The translations under genes were made by a program, and so were the position numbers. 64,000 nucleotides of DNA. Origin: SHVO01 sp041905795 (lineage in GTDB: Bacteria; Pseudomonadota; Alphaproteobacteria; Rhodospirillales; Rhodospirillaceae). Location of the stretch: positions 1-64,000 of the forward strand of contig JAYRKL010000001.1 in the NCBI GenBank assembly GCA_041905795.1, written 5' to 3'. Of this stretch, positions 54,548 to 64,000 are shown piece after piece. Numbering within the stretch: position 1 is the stretch's first letter; each line of letters opens with the position of its first letter. The notes under the pieces are model-generated. The model was not told where the DNA came from. It saw only the letters and a program-made list of their open reading frames with translations, and did not search any database.

Positions 54548-55879
54548 TCAGACCATGATCTCGGTGAAGGTCTTGCTGGTGGTATTGGAAAGCAGGCCCC
54601 AGCTGTTCACCGGAAGCCCAAAAACCTGCTGCAGGGTCAGGCCGACGCGGGTGGAGGGATCGCCCGGCGCCGAGATGTGATAGCCGGACTTGAGGCGCCC
54701 GCCCGCATTACCGACGGTGATGATCGGCACATTGTCCACCGAATGGACGCGCGCATCGCCGTGGTCCGTGATCCACAGCAGCGCCAGGCGGTCGAGCAGA
54801 TTGCCCGGCCCTTCCCGGGTGTCTTCCAGGATCTGCAGGAACGACGCGAAGTTGGTGTTGGCCCAGTTGATGAACCACACCACCTGCGGCTGGTAGCCCA
54901 GCTTTTCGTCGGTCGGCTCCTCATGGGTGAGCGAGTGCCAGGCCAGCGCGCCGCCGGTCTTGCGAATGGCGCTGTGGATGCCGAGGTGAACGTTGACCAC
55001 GCGGGTCTGGTCGCAGGACAGCGCGTGCGCCAGCAACTGGCCGAACAGCTTGGTGTTGGGCTCCACCAGGTCGGTGGTGTTGCCGAGCTGGGTCTCGGTG
55101 AACTTGCCGGGCCTGGAGCAGGCTTCCAGCGGCGCCGGTTTTTGCATCTCGATCGCCAGCTGGTTCTCGATCTGCCGCACCGAGGCGAAGTATTCCTCCA
55201 TGCGCGCACGGTCGGCCGCGCCCAACCGGGCGGTGAAGGCCTTGCGGTCCTCCGCCACCGCCGACAGCACGCTCTGGCGCGCCAGGGCCATGGGGTCGGG
55301 GGTGAAGACGGCGGCGTTGGGGTCCTTGAACTCCGGCCCGAAGATACGGGCGTAGAGCGCCGCCGGCGACGGCTCGGACGGGTTGTAGGTCGGCGAGTTG
55401 GCGCGCCGGCTGATGCTCTGGCGGGTGCCGCTCAGGGATGCCTCGAGGGAACGGAAGCGCGTAGCCTTGCCGATATGGTCGGCAATGACGCAGTCGATGG
55501 AGGGCGGCGCCATCGATCCCGCCTGCAGGCCGCCGGACGACCCGATCACCCAACCGGAGCGGTGATCCTCCATCGGGCGCGAGTCATGGAAGTACTTCAT
55601 GCCGCTGAACAGGTTCATGCGGTCCTTGAAACGGTCCAGGGGCTTCAACTCGGCCTTGCTCTCGTAGCTTTTGCCCACCCGGTCGGGCAGCCAGCGGCCC
55701 GGCGTGAACGACAGCGCCTGGAACCAGGTGGCAAACGCCTGGGGCAGCGGCTTGCCGGTGGCGGCCAGTGCGGTGCCGTTGCCGTTGAGGAAGGCGTCGA
55801 GCACCGGCAGCGCCATGGTGACGGCAGCGCCGGCGAACGAGCCGCGCAGCAAGGTCCGGCGATCCAGGGGGGCGCTCAT
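54548..55879 (-). CDS. DUF1552 family exported protein
   Basis: 443 residues. N-terminal Tat-like signal RRTLLRGSFAGAAVTMALPVL. DUF1552-like segments are PQAFATWFQALSFTPGRWLP, RMNLFSGMKYFHDSRP, SIDCVIADHIG, LLAHALSCDQTRVVNVHLG, and WITDHGDARVHSVDNVPIITVG. These proteins resemble the DUF1501 (sulfatase-like) group and occur next to DUF1592 proteins, frequently in planctomycetes and soil bacteria. Function unknown. ATG 55879 overlaps the DUF1592 stop (ATGA). Confidence 0.88.
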   Translation of the reverse strand: MSAPLDRRTLLRGSFAGAAVTMALPVLDAFLNGNGTALAATGKPLPQAFATWFQALSFTPGRWLPDRVGKSYESKAELKPLDRFKDRMNLFSGMKYFHDSRPMEDHRSGWVIGSSGGLQAGSMAPPSIDCVIADHIGKATRFRSLEASLSGTRQSISRRANSPTYNPSEPSPAALYARIFGPEFKDPNAAVFTPDPMALARQSVLSAVAEDRKAFTARLGAADRARMEEYFASVRQIENQLAIEMQKPAPLEACSRPGKFTETQLGNTTDLVEPNTKLFGQLLAHALSCDQTRVVNVHLGIHSAIRKTGGALAWHSLTHEEPTDEKLGYQPQVVWFINWANTNFASFLQILEDTREGPGNLLDRLALLWITDHGDARVHSVDNVPIITVGNAGGRLKSGYHISAPGDPSTRVGLTLQQVFGLPVNSWGLLSNTTSKTFTEIMV

Positions 55880-57555
55880 TTGGCCTCCCGCTGGACAGGC
55901 GCGGCGGCGGCCGTGGCCGACGCCGATCTCGGCAGGGCGCGCCGATAGAAGGCGTCGCTGACGGCGATCTCGCGCATGAGGTCGGGCACCCGGTAGCCGT
56001 TCTGCGCGAACGATGTTTGCAGCGCCGCGACCCAGGCCTGCTCGCCGGCGCCGGGCACGCGCCCCAGGGCGTAGGACGCAAGCCGGTTGACCAGGCAGCT
56101 GGGCGTGGCGGGATTGTCGTGCACGGCCTTGCCGAGACCTGCGGCGTCCTTGAACGCGATGCCGTCCAGTTCACCGCTGGTGTCGATGGTCTTGCCGTTC
56201 TCGGCGGTGCGGTATTCGCCGGCGCCGTCGAAGTTCTCGAGCGCCAGGCCCATGGGGTCGGTGATCTTGTGGCAGCCGGCGCAGACCGGGTTGGCGCGAT
56301 GCGCGGTCAGGCGGTCGCGCGCGGTCTTGAACAACGGATTGCCGGTGTCCTGGATGATGGTGAATGCCACGTTGCCCGGCGGCGGCGGCACCTTCTGGCA
56401 TAAAATCACTTCGCGCAGGGCCTTGCCGCGGATGGTGGGCGAGCCGCGGCCCGCCGGCGAATGCAGCGCGGTGAAACTCATATGCGTGAGGATGCCGGCG
56501 CGCGTGTCGGCGGCAGCGAATTCATAAGGCGCCCAGCCGTCCGGCGTACCGGTGGGACGGCCGTCCACCAGCGGCACGCGGTAAATCGCGCCCAGTTCCG
56601 GCGTCAGGAAGGTTCTTTTGGTGGTGAAGATGTCGCGGTAGTCGCCCCGCTCCTTGAGCAGGAGCTGGACCAGGGTCTTCAAGGTCTGTTCCTGGGCGTC
56701 GCCCGCCGCCTGGGCGCTGAACTTGGGGAACAGCACCGCATCCTTGGTGAGGTCGGCGAATTCGTCGAAGCCGAAGTTATCGATGAAAAACGCGCGCACG
56801 CCGGACTCAAAGCGCGGACTCGCGATCATGCGGTCGACCTGGCGCTCGAGGCCCTTGCCGGTCGACAGCTCGCCCTTCTCCGCCGCTGCCATGAGTTGCA
56901 AGTCGGGTCCCGCGTTCCACAGGAAGAACGCGAGCTGCGAGGCCTTGGCGTAGGGATCGAGGCGCCAACCGCCCTTGGCGGCGGGATCGGCTTCCAGTTC
57001 CGCATCGCGGAACAGGAACTGCGGCGAGGACAACATGGCCGCGAGCGAGAGCCCCAGCCCCTTGTAGAAGTCCCGGGTCGCCGCGGCGCCGGCATGGGCG
57101 GCGGACACATGGGCCCTGATGCTGCCGTCGGTCAGCGGCCGGCGGGTGAGCAGGCGTCCGACGGCGGCCAGGAACTGGCGCGCGCACGCATCGTCGGCGG
57201 CTTTCACGTCCGCCGGTTTACAGGGGATCATCTGGTCGCGGTAGGTCTCGCTCACCACCTGTTCGGCGATGACGCGGGCGATGGCGTCATACTGCTCCAT
57301 GCCGGCGGGCGTGACACCGATGCTGCTGGCGCCGGCGGCGGCGAGGCCGTTCACCTTCAGGCCCGGCTCGAAGCGGCCGCCGAATTCAATGGTGGGGCCG
57401 AACACATCGCGGATGACGGCGCGATATTGTTCGCCGGTCAGGCGGCGCACCACTGCCTCTTCCGGCGTCACAGCAACCTTGTCGCCGGCCGCCAGCGCTG
57501 TCGTCGCCAGCAGCGCCAACGTGAAACAGCCCAGGACGTTTTGAATCACGCTCAC
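55876..57555 (-). CDS. Exported DUF1592/DUF1588 family protein with CxxCH motif
   Basis: 559 residues. Signal peptide VSVIQNVLGCFTLALLATTALA (GTG start at 57555; GTG 57549 possible). Domains in order: DUF1587 (VVRRLTGEQYRAVIRDVFG), DUF1595, DUF1592 (YAKASQLAFFLWNAGPD, FIDNFGFDEFADLT), DUF1588 with CAGCHKITDPMGLALENFDG, and DUF1585 (PSCLVNRLASYALGR). The CxxCH could bind heme c. Function of the family is unknown; DUF1552 always seems to accompany it, and the two genes overlap here. Confidence 0.88.
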   Translation of the reverse strand: MSVIQNVLGCFTLALLATTALAAGDKVAVTPEEAVVRRLTGEQYRAVIRDVFGPTIEFGGRFEPGLKVNGLAAAGASSIGVTPAGMEQYDAIARVIAEQVVSETYRDQMIPCKPADVKAADDACARQFLAAVGRLLTRRPLTDGSIRAHVSAAHAGAAATRDFYKGLGLSLAAMLSSPQFLFRDAELEADPAAKGGWRLDPYAKASQLAFFLWNAGPDLQLMAAAEKGELSTGKGLERQVDRMIASPRFESGVRAFFIDNFGFDEFADLTKDAVLFPKFSAQAAGDAQEQTLKTLVQLLLKERGDYRDIFTTKRTFLTPELGAIYRVPLVDGRPTGTPDGWAPYEFAAADTRAGILTHMSFTALHSPAGRGSPTIRGKALREVILCQKVPPPPGNVAFTIIQDTGNPLFKTARDRLTAHRANPVCAGCHKITDPMGLALENFDGAGEYRTAENGKTIDTSGELDGIAFKDAAGLGKAVHDNPATPSCLVNRLASYALGRVPGAGEQAWVAALQTSFAQNGYRVPDLMREIAVSDAFYRRALPRSASATAAAAPVQREAK

Positions 57556-57563
57556 GTCTGGAC

Positions 57564-58691
57564 CTAGTGGTGCACGGCCGCGGCGGGCGGTTCGGTTTTT
57601 ACGGCGAAGGCCGGGATGCCGTAGAAATTCCAGGTGGCGGAGATCGCCATCATCTGGCCGGTGGCCGGGCTGGGATCGTGGTCGGCATATCTCTTGAGCA
57701 GCCAATACAGGCCGGCGAGATCGCCGGCGTTGCCGTCCTCGTTGGCTTTACCACCCGAGGCATAGGCGATGTAGAGATCGTCCCAGCGCTGGTAGCCGCC
57801 GAGGAACCCCGCGATGGTGCGGTCGGGCAGCAGCTTCATCCGCAGATGCACCTTGGTCATGCGGATGACCGGGATGAATTCCGGATTGTAGACCATGGAG
57901 AAATCGGCGGCGCCGGGCTCGGCGAGCGTGATCATGCCTTCCTTGATCCGGGCTTTGTATGCGTTGTGGGACTTGGGGCTGGGATCGATGCGATAGGAAC
58001 TGTCGTCGCGCGGGCTGCCGTCGGCGTTGAAGCGCAGGCGCTCGATGGCGCGGTCGAACGTGACGACGGCGTCGCCGTCCTTGGCGAGATCGTCGGCCGT
58101 CACCGTGATGATCCAGGCCGACCGGCCTTCCTTTTTCCAGGCCCACGCCCAGGCATATTCCAACGGCGCCGCGGCGGGCGTGAGGCCGCCGCGGAAGGTG
58201 GGCATGCAGCCCATGGCGCGGGTGAACGCGCTGTCGACGCCCTTTTCGTGAGTCTCGGGGTCCTCGAAGTCCTGGGCGCCGGCTTTGCCGTCGAGATTGA
58301 AGCCGTACTGGAAGCGGGCCTTGTCGCCCACCAGACCGCGCAGCTTGGGATCGATCACGGTGCTCGGATAGAGATAACCGTTGACCGCCTCGCCGTCGAT
58401 GCGGCCGCGAAAGACATTGGCCTGGACCAGCTTGCCGGCCTCATAGCCTTCCTCTCCGGCCAGGTCCTCCTTCAGCATCCGTTCGACTTCCTCGGCGCTG
58501 TAGCCGAGGTCACGGGCGTTCTTGAGGCGCTGCTCGGGCCAGCGCGGGTTCGGGCCTTCCGGACCGCAGTCGCCGTCCTTGGAGTTCATCGCCTGGCCGA
58601 ACCAGGTGACGACGAAGGACGTGCTCTCGGCCATGGCGGGGCCCGGGAGCAGCGCGGCGGCGGCGAACGTGAGAGCGGCGGCGCGCAGCAT
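57564..58691 (-). CDS. Secreted protein of unknown function
   Basis: 375 residues; I do not recognise the family. Signal peptide MLRAAALTFAAAALLPGPAMA. Segments with many aromatic and acidic residues: SFVVTWFGQAMNSKDGDCGPE, RLKNARDLGYSAEEVERML, RFQYGFNLDGKAG, LEYAWAWAWKKEGRSAWII, RMKLLPDRTIAGFLGGYQRWDDLYIAYASGG, and ISATWNFYGIPAFAVKT near the end. Only two cysteines are seen in the mature part (CGPE and GCMPTF). ATG 58691 is preceded by GGTGGAGAG. First gene of the operon ending in the NHL gene, so it probably works with the DUF1592/DUF1552 pair. Confidence 0.75.
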   Translation of the reverse strand: MLRAAALTFAAAALLPGPAMAESTSFVVTWFGQAMNSKDGDCGPEGPNPRWPEQRLKNARDLGYSAEEVERMLKEDLAGEEGYEAGKLVQANVFRGRIDGEAVNGYLYPSTVIDPKLRGLVGDKARFQYGFNLDGKAGAQDFEDPETHEKGVDSAFTRAMGCMPTFRGGLTPAAAPLEYAWAWAWKKEGRSAWIITVTADDLAKDGDAVVTFDRAIERLRFNADGSPRDDSSYRIDPSPKSHNAYKARIKEGMITLAEPGAADFSMVYNPEFIPVIRMTKVHLRMKLLPDRTIAGFLGGYQRWDDLYIAYASGGKANEDGNAGDLAGLYWLLKRYADHDPSPATGQMMAISATWNFYGIPAFAVKTEPPAAAVHH

Positions 58692-58759
58692 GTTGAGTGT
58701 CTCTCCACCGAGATAGCGGAACCTATCGCAACGCAGCATCGGCGTTAATTACGGTCTTC

Positions 58760-58774
58760 TTTAGATATACTAAA
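58760..58774. promoter_or_regulatory. Operator-like palindrome upstream of the DUF1592 operon
   Basis: TTTAGATATACTAAA: perfect 5-bp arms around ATATA, 69 bp upstream of the ATG at 58691. The core TTAG-N5-CTAA recurs at 59964-59978 before the Rieske gene. Confidence 0.5.
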
Positions 58775-58802
58775 AAAGCCCGCCGGAGTCATTCCCGGCG
58801 GG
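58771..58802 (-). terminator. Rho-independent terminator of the Rieske gene
   Basis: On the minus strand, 8-bp arms CCCGCCGG and CCGGCGGG (plus-strand 58795-58802 and 58779-58786) with an 8-nt loop, followed by CTTTTTTA. It starts 36 bp after the Rieske stop codon. It separates the Rieske gene from the following operon, and its T-run touches the operator-like palindrome. Confidence 0.85.
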
Positions 58803-58837
58803 TTACTTAGGCCCAGGAATCGGGGCTTTTCGGAGGT

Positions 58838-59887
58838 CTACTCAGCCACCATCGCCGCCGGCCGTTCGGCCGCGGCCCGGGCGGCGGTGCCGCGCCGGAA
58901 CGCCAGCGGGCCCTTGTCGATCGCAAGGCTCATGTTGGGCGTGCGCATCTCGGTCATGCCCTTGTGCACCGCCTCGAGAATCACGCGATCCTCGGCGAAG
59001 GCGTTCCGCACCGATTCCGCGAACTGGCTGGAAACGCGTTCGTCGCCCGGCGCGAAATTGCGCAGCTGGAACCAGTAGTAGCGGGTGTGGTTCTCATCCA
59101 CCGGAGTCATGAAATTATAGCTGTCCATCAGGAACACATCCGGATGCTCTTCCGGTCTCCGGGGCCTGCCCTCGCCGCCGCTGCCCGCCGGCACGAACAC
59201 CGCCTTGATGATGGCGTGGGCGGGATAGCGCACTTCGTAATACTGCTGCCGGTCGCAATTGCCTTGGAACTTCAGGAACGGCGCATAGAACGGCGCCGGC
59301 GGCATATCGTTCATCCAGCGCGACACCGCCACGCCTGACGGCGACGACACCGTCTCCAGCGGCGTATCCTCGCACCCCGCGCCGCCGAAGGATGTGGTGT
59401 GCACCCAGGCCACATGCGAGGGATCGAGCAGGTTGTCGGTGATATAGAGGTAATTGCAGGCGACCGTCATCGACTCGCCGCGGTTCACGCCCCAGGCCGG
59501 ATCGTTCCAGTGTTCCACCGCCATGATCTCGGCGGGATCGGCCAGCGCCGCCTCGCCCATCCAGATCCACACCAGGCCATAGCGTTCCGCCACCGGATAG
59601 CTGCGCACCCTGGCGGTCTTGGGGATCTTGGCCGCGCCCGGAACGCGCACGCAGGCGCCGGCGCAGTCGAATATCAGGCCGTGATAACCGCACTCCACTT
59701 CGTCGCCCTTCAGGCGTCCCATGGACAGCGGCAGCTTGCGGTGAGGGCAGGCGTTCTCGAGGGCGGCGACCGTGCCGTCGGTCTTGCGGTAGAGGACAAT
59801 GTCCTCGGCAAGGATGGTGGCGGGCGTCAGCGCGCGGGTGATCTCGTGATCCCAGGCCGCCACATACCAGGCGTTTTTGATGAACAC
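58838..59887 (-). CDS. Rieske [2Fe-2S] aromatic oxygenase alpha subunit, VanA-like
   Basis: 349 residues, length of VanA-type O-demethylases and related oxygenases. Rieske ligands C47-x-H49 (ACPHRKLPLS) and C66-x2-H69 (CGYHG). The mononuclear iron site is in DNLLDPSHVAWVHTTSFGG (Asp, His, His). Needs a reductase partner that is not in the window. Likely demethylates or hydroxylates an aromatic compound; the substrate is unknown. The start is GTG at 59887 behind GGGAGG at 5-6 bp; the ATG at 59944 would add a non-conserved stretch. Followed by a terminator. Confidence 0.9.
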   Translation of the reverse strand: MFIKNAWYVAAWDHEITRALTPATILAEDIVLYRKTDGTVAALENACPHRKLPLSMGRLKGDEVECGYHGLIFDCAGACVRVPGAAKIPKTARVRSYPVAERYGLVWIWMGEAALADPAEIMAVEHWNDPAWGVNRGESMTVACNYLYITDNLLDPSHVAWVHTTSFGGAGCEDTPLETVSSPSGVAVSRWMNDMPPAPFYAPFLKFQGNCDRQQYYEVRYPAHAIIKAVFVPAGSGGEGRPRRPEEHPDVFLMDSYNFMTPVDENHTRYYWFQLRNFAPGDERVSSQFAESVRNAFAEDRVILEAVHKGMTEMRTPNMSLAIDKGPLAFRRGTAARAAAERPAAMVAE

Positions 59888-59963
59888 CGAAGCCTCCCTT
59901 TTGGACGACTTAGTGTCCGCCCAGGGAGCAGCGCCGGACAACATCCGCCGTCCTGCGATTCTA

Positions 59964-59978
59964 TTTAGATTTTCTAAT
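59964..59978. promoter_or_regulatory. Operator-like palindrome upstream of the Rieske gene
   Basis: TTTAGATTTTCTAAT, arms TTTAG and CTAAT around ATTTT, 77 bp upstream of the GTG at 59887. Shares the core TTAG-N5-CTAA with 58760-58774, in an AT-rich stretch likely to hold the promoter. Confidence 0.5.
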
Positions 59979-59999
59979 GAATTATCGCTATTTTTCTAC

Positions 60000-60040
60000 G
60001 TGATCGAGATCACCCAAACCGATCTCAACTTATTGAGATC
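60000..60040. repeat. Two adjacent palindromes at the 3' end of hutD
   Basis: GTGATC-GA-GATCAC (60000-60013) and GATCTCAA-CTTA-TTGAGATC (60021-60040). The second overlaps the hutD stop codon and may act as a terminator hairpin for hut (minus strand), though no T-run follows; either could also be a regulator site for the Rieske gene. Confidence 0.45.
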
Positions 60041-60610
60041 ACGCGATCTTCCAGAAGGAAATCACGTATCCCCGCGCCGCCGCGCTGGATGACACCGCCA
60101 CCGCGCCGGGGGCATCGAAAATCGCCGTGTCGCGGGGCCCAAGGGTGACGGTGCCGCCCGCCGTCACGGCGACGTCGCCGGCGTCAACCAGCACCGCCAC
60201 CATGTCGGCATCGGAGGCGAAGGTCTTCGCCCCACCGAGGTCGAAGCGTTCCACCCGGTGGCGGAAGGTCGCGCGCCGGCTCATGACGTTGAGGTCGGTG
60301 ATGGCGCCGTCCATGAGCACGGCGTCGGTCGCCACGTCCGCCGGGAACGCCAGCGGCTGGCTCGCCCGCGTCAGGTCATGGCGCGCGCCGGCGATGTCCA
60401 GGCGCATGCCGTTGCCGTCGAGAATCGAGAGCGTGCGGTCGATGCCGGGAAAGATCGAGAACGGGCCGTCGCCTTTGACCAGCGCCATGGAGATGCGCCA
60501 ATCGAAAGCGTCCAGGCCCGCGCCCGCCGGCGAGACCGTGACTTCGGTGGTCTCGCCGCCGCCGTTCTTCCACGGCATGCGGCGGTAATCCGCCTGCCGA
60601 AGAACCTGCA

Positions 60611-60611
<1 letters not shown>
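60039..60611 (-). CDS. hutD: HutD family protein
   Basis: 190 residues. Cupin-like HutD protein that accompanies histidine utilisation operons; proposed to limit the level of a pathway intermediate. Segments: RMPWKNGGGETTEVTVSPAGA, FDWRISMALVKGDGPFSIFPGIDRTLSIL, and DADMVAVLVDAGDV near the end. ATG 60611 shares one base with the hutU stop, so the pair is coupled. A longer frame upstream is the hutU shadow. Confidence 0.92.
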
Positions 60612-62275
<1,664 letters not shown>

Positions 62276-62290
62276 GGAGCGTCCTTAAAG

Positions 62291-63112
62291 TCAGGCGGTT
62301 TTGGCGAAAGCGAGGCAAGCCTCGAGGATGTTTTTCAGGGCATCGCGCATGGGCGCAGCGTAGGTCTCGTCATAGGCCACCGGCCAGTTGCCCTCGGCGA
62401 CCGGGCCGGCTGTCTCGCGCAGATAGCCCCGGCAGGCAAGCTCCATCTGGATCGCGTGCACGTTGTTTTCGGGCTTGCCCAGGGCGCGGGTAATATAACC
62501 GCCCTTGAAGCGGCCGTTGGTGACGTGACTGAAGGCGGTCTTGGCGCAGGCCGCCTCGACCGCGGCGGTCAGCGCCGGGGCGCAGGACTTGCCGCTGTTG
62601 GTGCCGATATTGAAATTGGGCAACGGCCCCTCGAACAGGCGCGGCACCTCCGAGCGGATGGAGTGGCAGTCGTAGACCACCACTTTGGAATGGGCGGCCC
62701 GCAGCCGCGCGATCTCGGCATTGAGCGCGGCGTGATACGGATCGAAGAACCTGGCGCGCCGCTCGGCGATGTCGGCGGCGTCGGGACCATGGCCGTCCTT
62801 ATAGAGTGGCTCGCCGTCGAAGGTGGTGGTCGGACACAATTCGGTGGTGGCCTGGCCGGGATAGAGCGAGACACCCGACGGGTCGCGGTTCACGTCGATC
62901 ACCGACCGCGACAAAGCGGTGCGTACGATGGTGGCGCCGAGACCGCGGCCGAAATCATAGAGCTTCTCCACCCACCAGTCGGCGTCCTTGCGCGCCAGCC
63001 ACGGCGAAACATAGCGGCTCTCATAAGGCCCGAGTTCGGTGCCGGTGTGCGGCATGCTGAGCAGCAGCGGGCCCGCGCCGCGGTGGAGAACCAGCCAGGG
63101 ATGGGCGTTCAT
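62291..63112 (-). CDS. hutG: N-formylglutamate amidohydrolase (N-formylglutamate deformylase)
   Basis: 273 residues. Hydrolyses N-formylglutamate to glutamate and formate in the five-step hut route. Metal and substrate segments: LLLSMPHTGTELGP, VIDVNRDPSGVSLYPG, VVVYDCHSIRSEVP and GGYITRALGKPENNVHAIQMEL. The formate released could feed the Fds formate dehydrogenase encoded upstream in this window. ATG 63112 overlaps the hutH stop (ATGA). Confidence 0.94.
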   Translation of the reverse strand: MNAHPWLVLHRGAGPLLLSMPHTGTELGPYESRYVSPWLARKDADWWVEKLYDFGRGLGATIVRTALSRSVIDVNRDPSGVSLYPGQATTELCPTTTFDGEPLYKDGHGPDAADIAERRARFFDPYHAALNAEIARLRAAHSKVVVYDCHSIRSEVPRLFEGPLPNFNIGTNSGKSCAPALTAAVEAACAKTAFSHVTNGRFKGGYITRALGKPENNVHAIQMELACRGYLRETAGPVAEGNWPVAYDETYAAPMRDALKNILEACLAFAKTA

Positions 63113-64000
63113 TGCGACACCGTCGGCAGGGCGACGCCGGTCACGGACGCCGCCAGGGCGCCGCTGCGCACCAGATCGATGGCCTTGGCGATGTCGGGCT
63201 GGAAGTGACGGTCTTCGTCGAGGTGCGGCACCGCCGCGCGCACCGCGCGGCGCGCGGATTCCAGCGGCGGGCTCAAGGTCAGCGGCAGGTGGAAATCGCA
63301 GGCCTGCACCGCCGCCAGCAGTTCGATGGCGATCACGGCGCCGGTGTTCTCGGCCATGGGCAACAGGCGGCGGCCGCCATGGGCAGCCATGGAAACGTGG
63401 TCTTCCTGGTTGGCCGAGGTCGGGATGGAATCGACGCTCGCCGGGTAGGCTTTCTGTTTGTTCTCGGACACCAGCGCCGCGGCGGTCACCTGCGGAATCA
63501 TGAAGCCGGAGTTGAGCCCCGGCTTGCCGGTGAGGAACGCGGGAAGCCCGGACAAGGCCGGATCGATCAGCATGGCGATGCGCCGTTCGGCGAGCGAGCC
63601 GATCTCGCACAGCGCCAGCGCGATCATGTCGGCGGCGAAGGCCACCGGTTCGGCGTGGAAATTCCCGCCCGACAGCGCCTCGTCCTCGGTGGCGAAGATC
63701 AACGGGTTGTCGGACACGCCGTTGGCTTCGGTCTCCAGCGTGGCGGCCGCCTGGCGCAACAGGTCCAGGCACGCGCCCATGACCTGGGGCTGGCAGCGCA
63801 GGCAATAGGGATCCTGCACCCGTTCGTCGTTCACCAGGTGCGAGGCGCGGATGGCGCTGCCTTTCAGCAGCTGGCGCAAGGCGTCGGCGGTCTCCATCTG
63901 GCCGGCGTGGCGGCGCAGGCGATGGATGCGCGGGTCGAACGGCGCGTCGGACCCGCGCGCGGCATCGGTCGACAGCGCGCCGGCGACGATGCCCGACTGA
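63109..64000 (-). CDS. hutH: Histidine ammonia-lyase, C-terminal part (cut by window edge)
   Basis: The C-terminal 296 residues or so of HutH; the frame stays open to the right edge (GIVAGALSTDAARGSDAPFDPRIHRLRRHAGQ), so the N-terminal half, including the MIO-forming Ala-Ser-Gly, is outside. Visible family segments are QDPYCLRCQPQVMGA, GVSDNPLIF, GGNFHAEPVAFAADM, and PTSANQEDHVSMAAHGGRRL. First enzyme of histidine breakdown, eliminating ammonia to form urocanate. First visible gene of the hut operon; its stop overlaps hutG. Confidence 0.96.
   Translation of the reverse strand, partial: QSGIVAGALSTDAARGSDAPFDPRIHRLRRHAGQMETADALRQLLKGSAIRASHLVNDERVQDPYCLRCQPQVMGACLDLLRQAAATLETEANGVSDNPLIFATEDEALSGGNFHAEPVAFAADMIALALCEIGSLAERRIAMLIDPALSGLPAFLTGKPGLNSGFMIPQVTAAALVSENKQKAYPASVDSIPTSANQEDHVSMAAHGGRRLLPMAENTGAVIAIELLAAVQACDFHLPLTLSPPLESARRAVRAAVPHLDEDRHFQPDIAKAIDLVRSGALAASVTGVALPTVSQ

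Noticed and set aside
59888..59944. ATG start at 59944 for the Rieske oxygenase
   Set aside because: The added residues are not like the family N-terminus, and a GGGAGG site precedes the GTG at 59887.

Overview
The window is GC-rich and densely coded: 58 protein genes, no rRNA, tRNA or CRISPR seen, and many ATGA/GTGA/TTGA gene overlaps. Gene content points to an alphaproteobacterium: a cysI-DUF934-cysH and DUF2849 sulfite-reduction cluster, a CysN-CysC fusion, FdsGBA-type formate dehydrogenase, a hut operon with hutD, and an intergenic repeat with the core GTGGATACCGGTTTTC, which I recall as common in Rhizobiales and relatives. The genus cannot be fixed from this sequence.

Layout. 1-273: N-terminus of a PAS sensor running off the left edge. 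370-6801 (minus): tetrapyrrole/siroheme and sulfite-reduction genes (cobA, DUF2849, cysI, DUF934, cysH; hemD, hemB, met8-like). 7175-11070 (plus): an SDR dehydrogenase, then cysD and cysNC. Together these carry sulfate to sulfide and supply siroheme to the reductase. 11104-16107: YdcF-like membrane protein, gamma-glutamyltransferase-like enzyme, IF-1, a serine-hydrolase lipoprotein and a DUF488 protein. 16331-25476 (plus): a drug-efflux block with an RND pump and adaptor, a MarR regulator, an outer-membrane factor and an EmrAB-like pair.

25491-35469 looks like one coherent, poorly described island: DUF6502 and DUF5666 genes, an intradiol-dioxygenase-like lipoprotein, and a minus-strand operon CotH kinase - DUF4956 - VTC polyphosphate polymerase - MacA - MacB. 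A 19-bp near-palindrome of the form YGTGKGT-N5-ACCCAYR lies upstream of all three units. The DUF6502 protein has an HTH-like segment and its own copy of the site overlaps its promoter, so it is a candidate regulator. 35545-42597 is a compact type IV secretion operon (VirB2, B3, B4, B6, B9, B10, B11) with no VirB8, VirB5, VirB7, VirD4 or relaxase and no spare room for them.

42688-44688: a thioesterase, a TauE/SafE permease and an HpaI-type aldolase. 44921-51441 (plus): a complete NAD-dependent formate dehydrogenase operon (fdsG, fdsB, fdsA, fdhD, fdsD) ending in mobA. 51428-59887 (minus): a Rieske oxygenase, a terminator, then a six-gene operon for exported proteins (unknown 375-aa protein, DUF1592 family with a CxxCH, DUF1552, a PF03640-repeat protein, VOC, NHL). 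Both units carry a TTAG-N5-CTAA site upstream, suggesting a second undescribed pathway. 60039-64000 (minus): histidine utilisation hutH (cut by the window edge), hutG, hutU, hutD.
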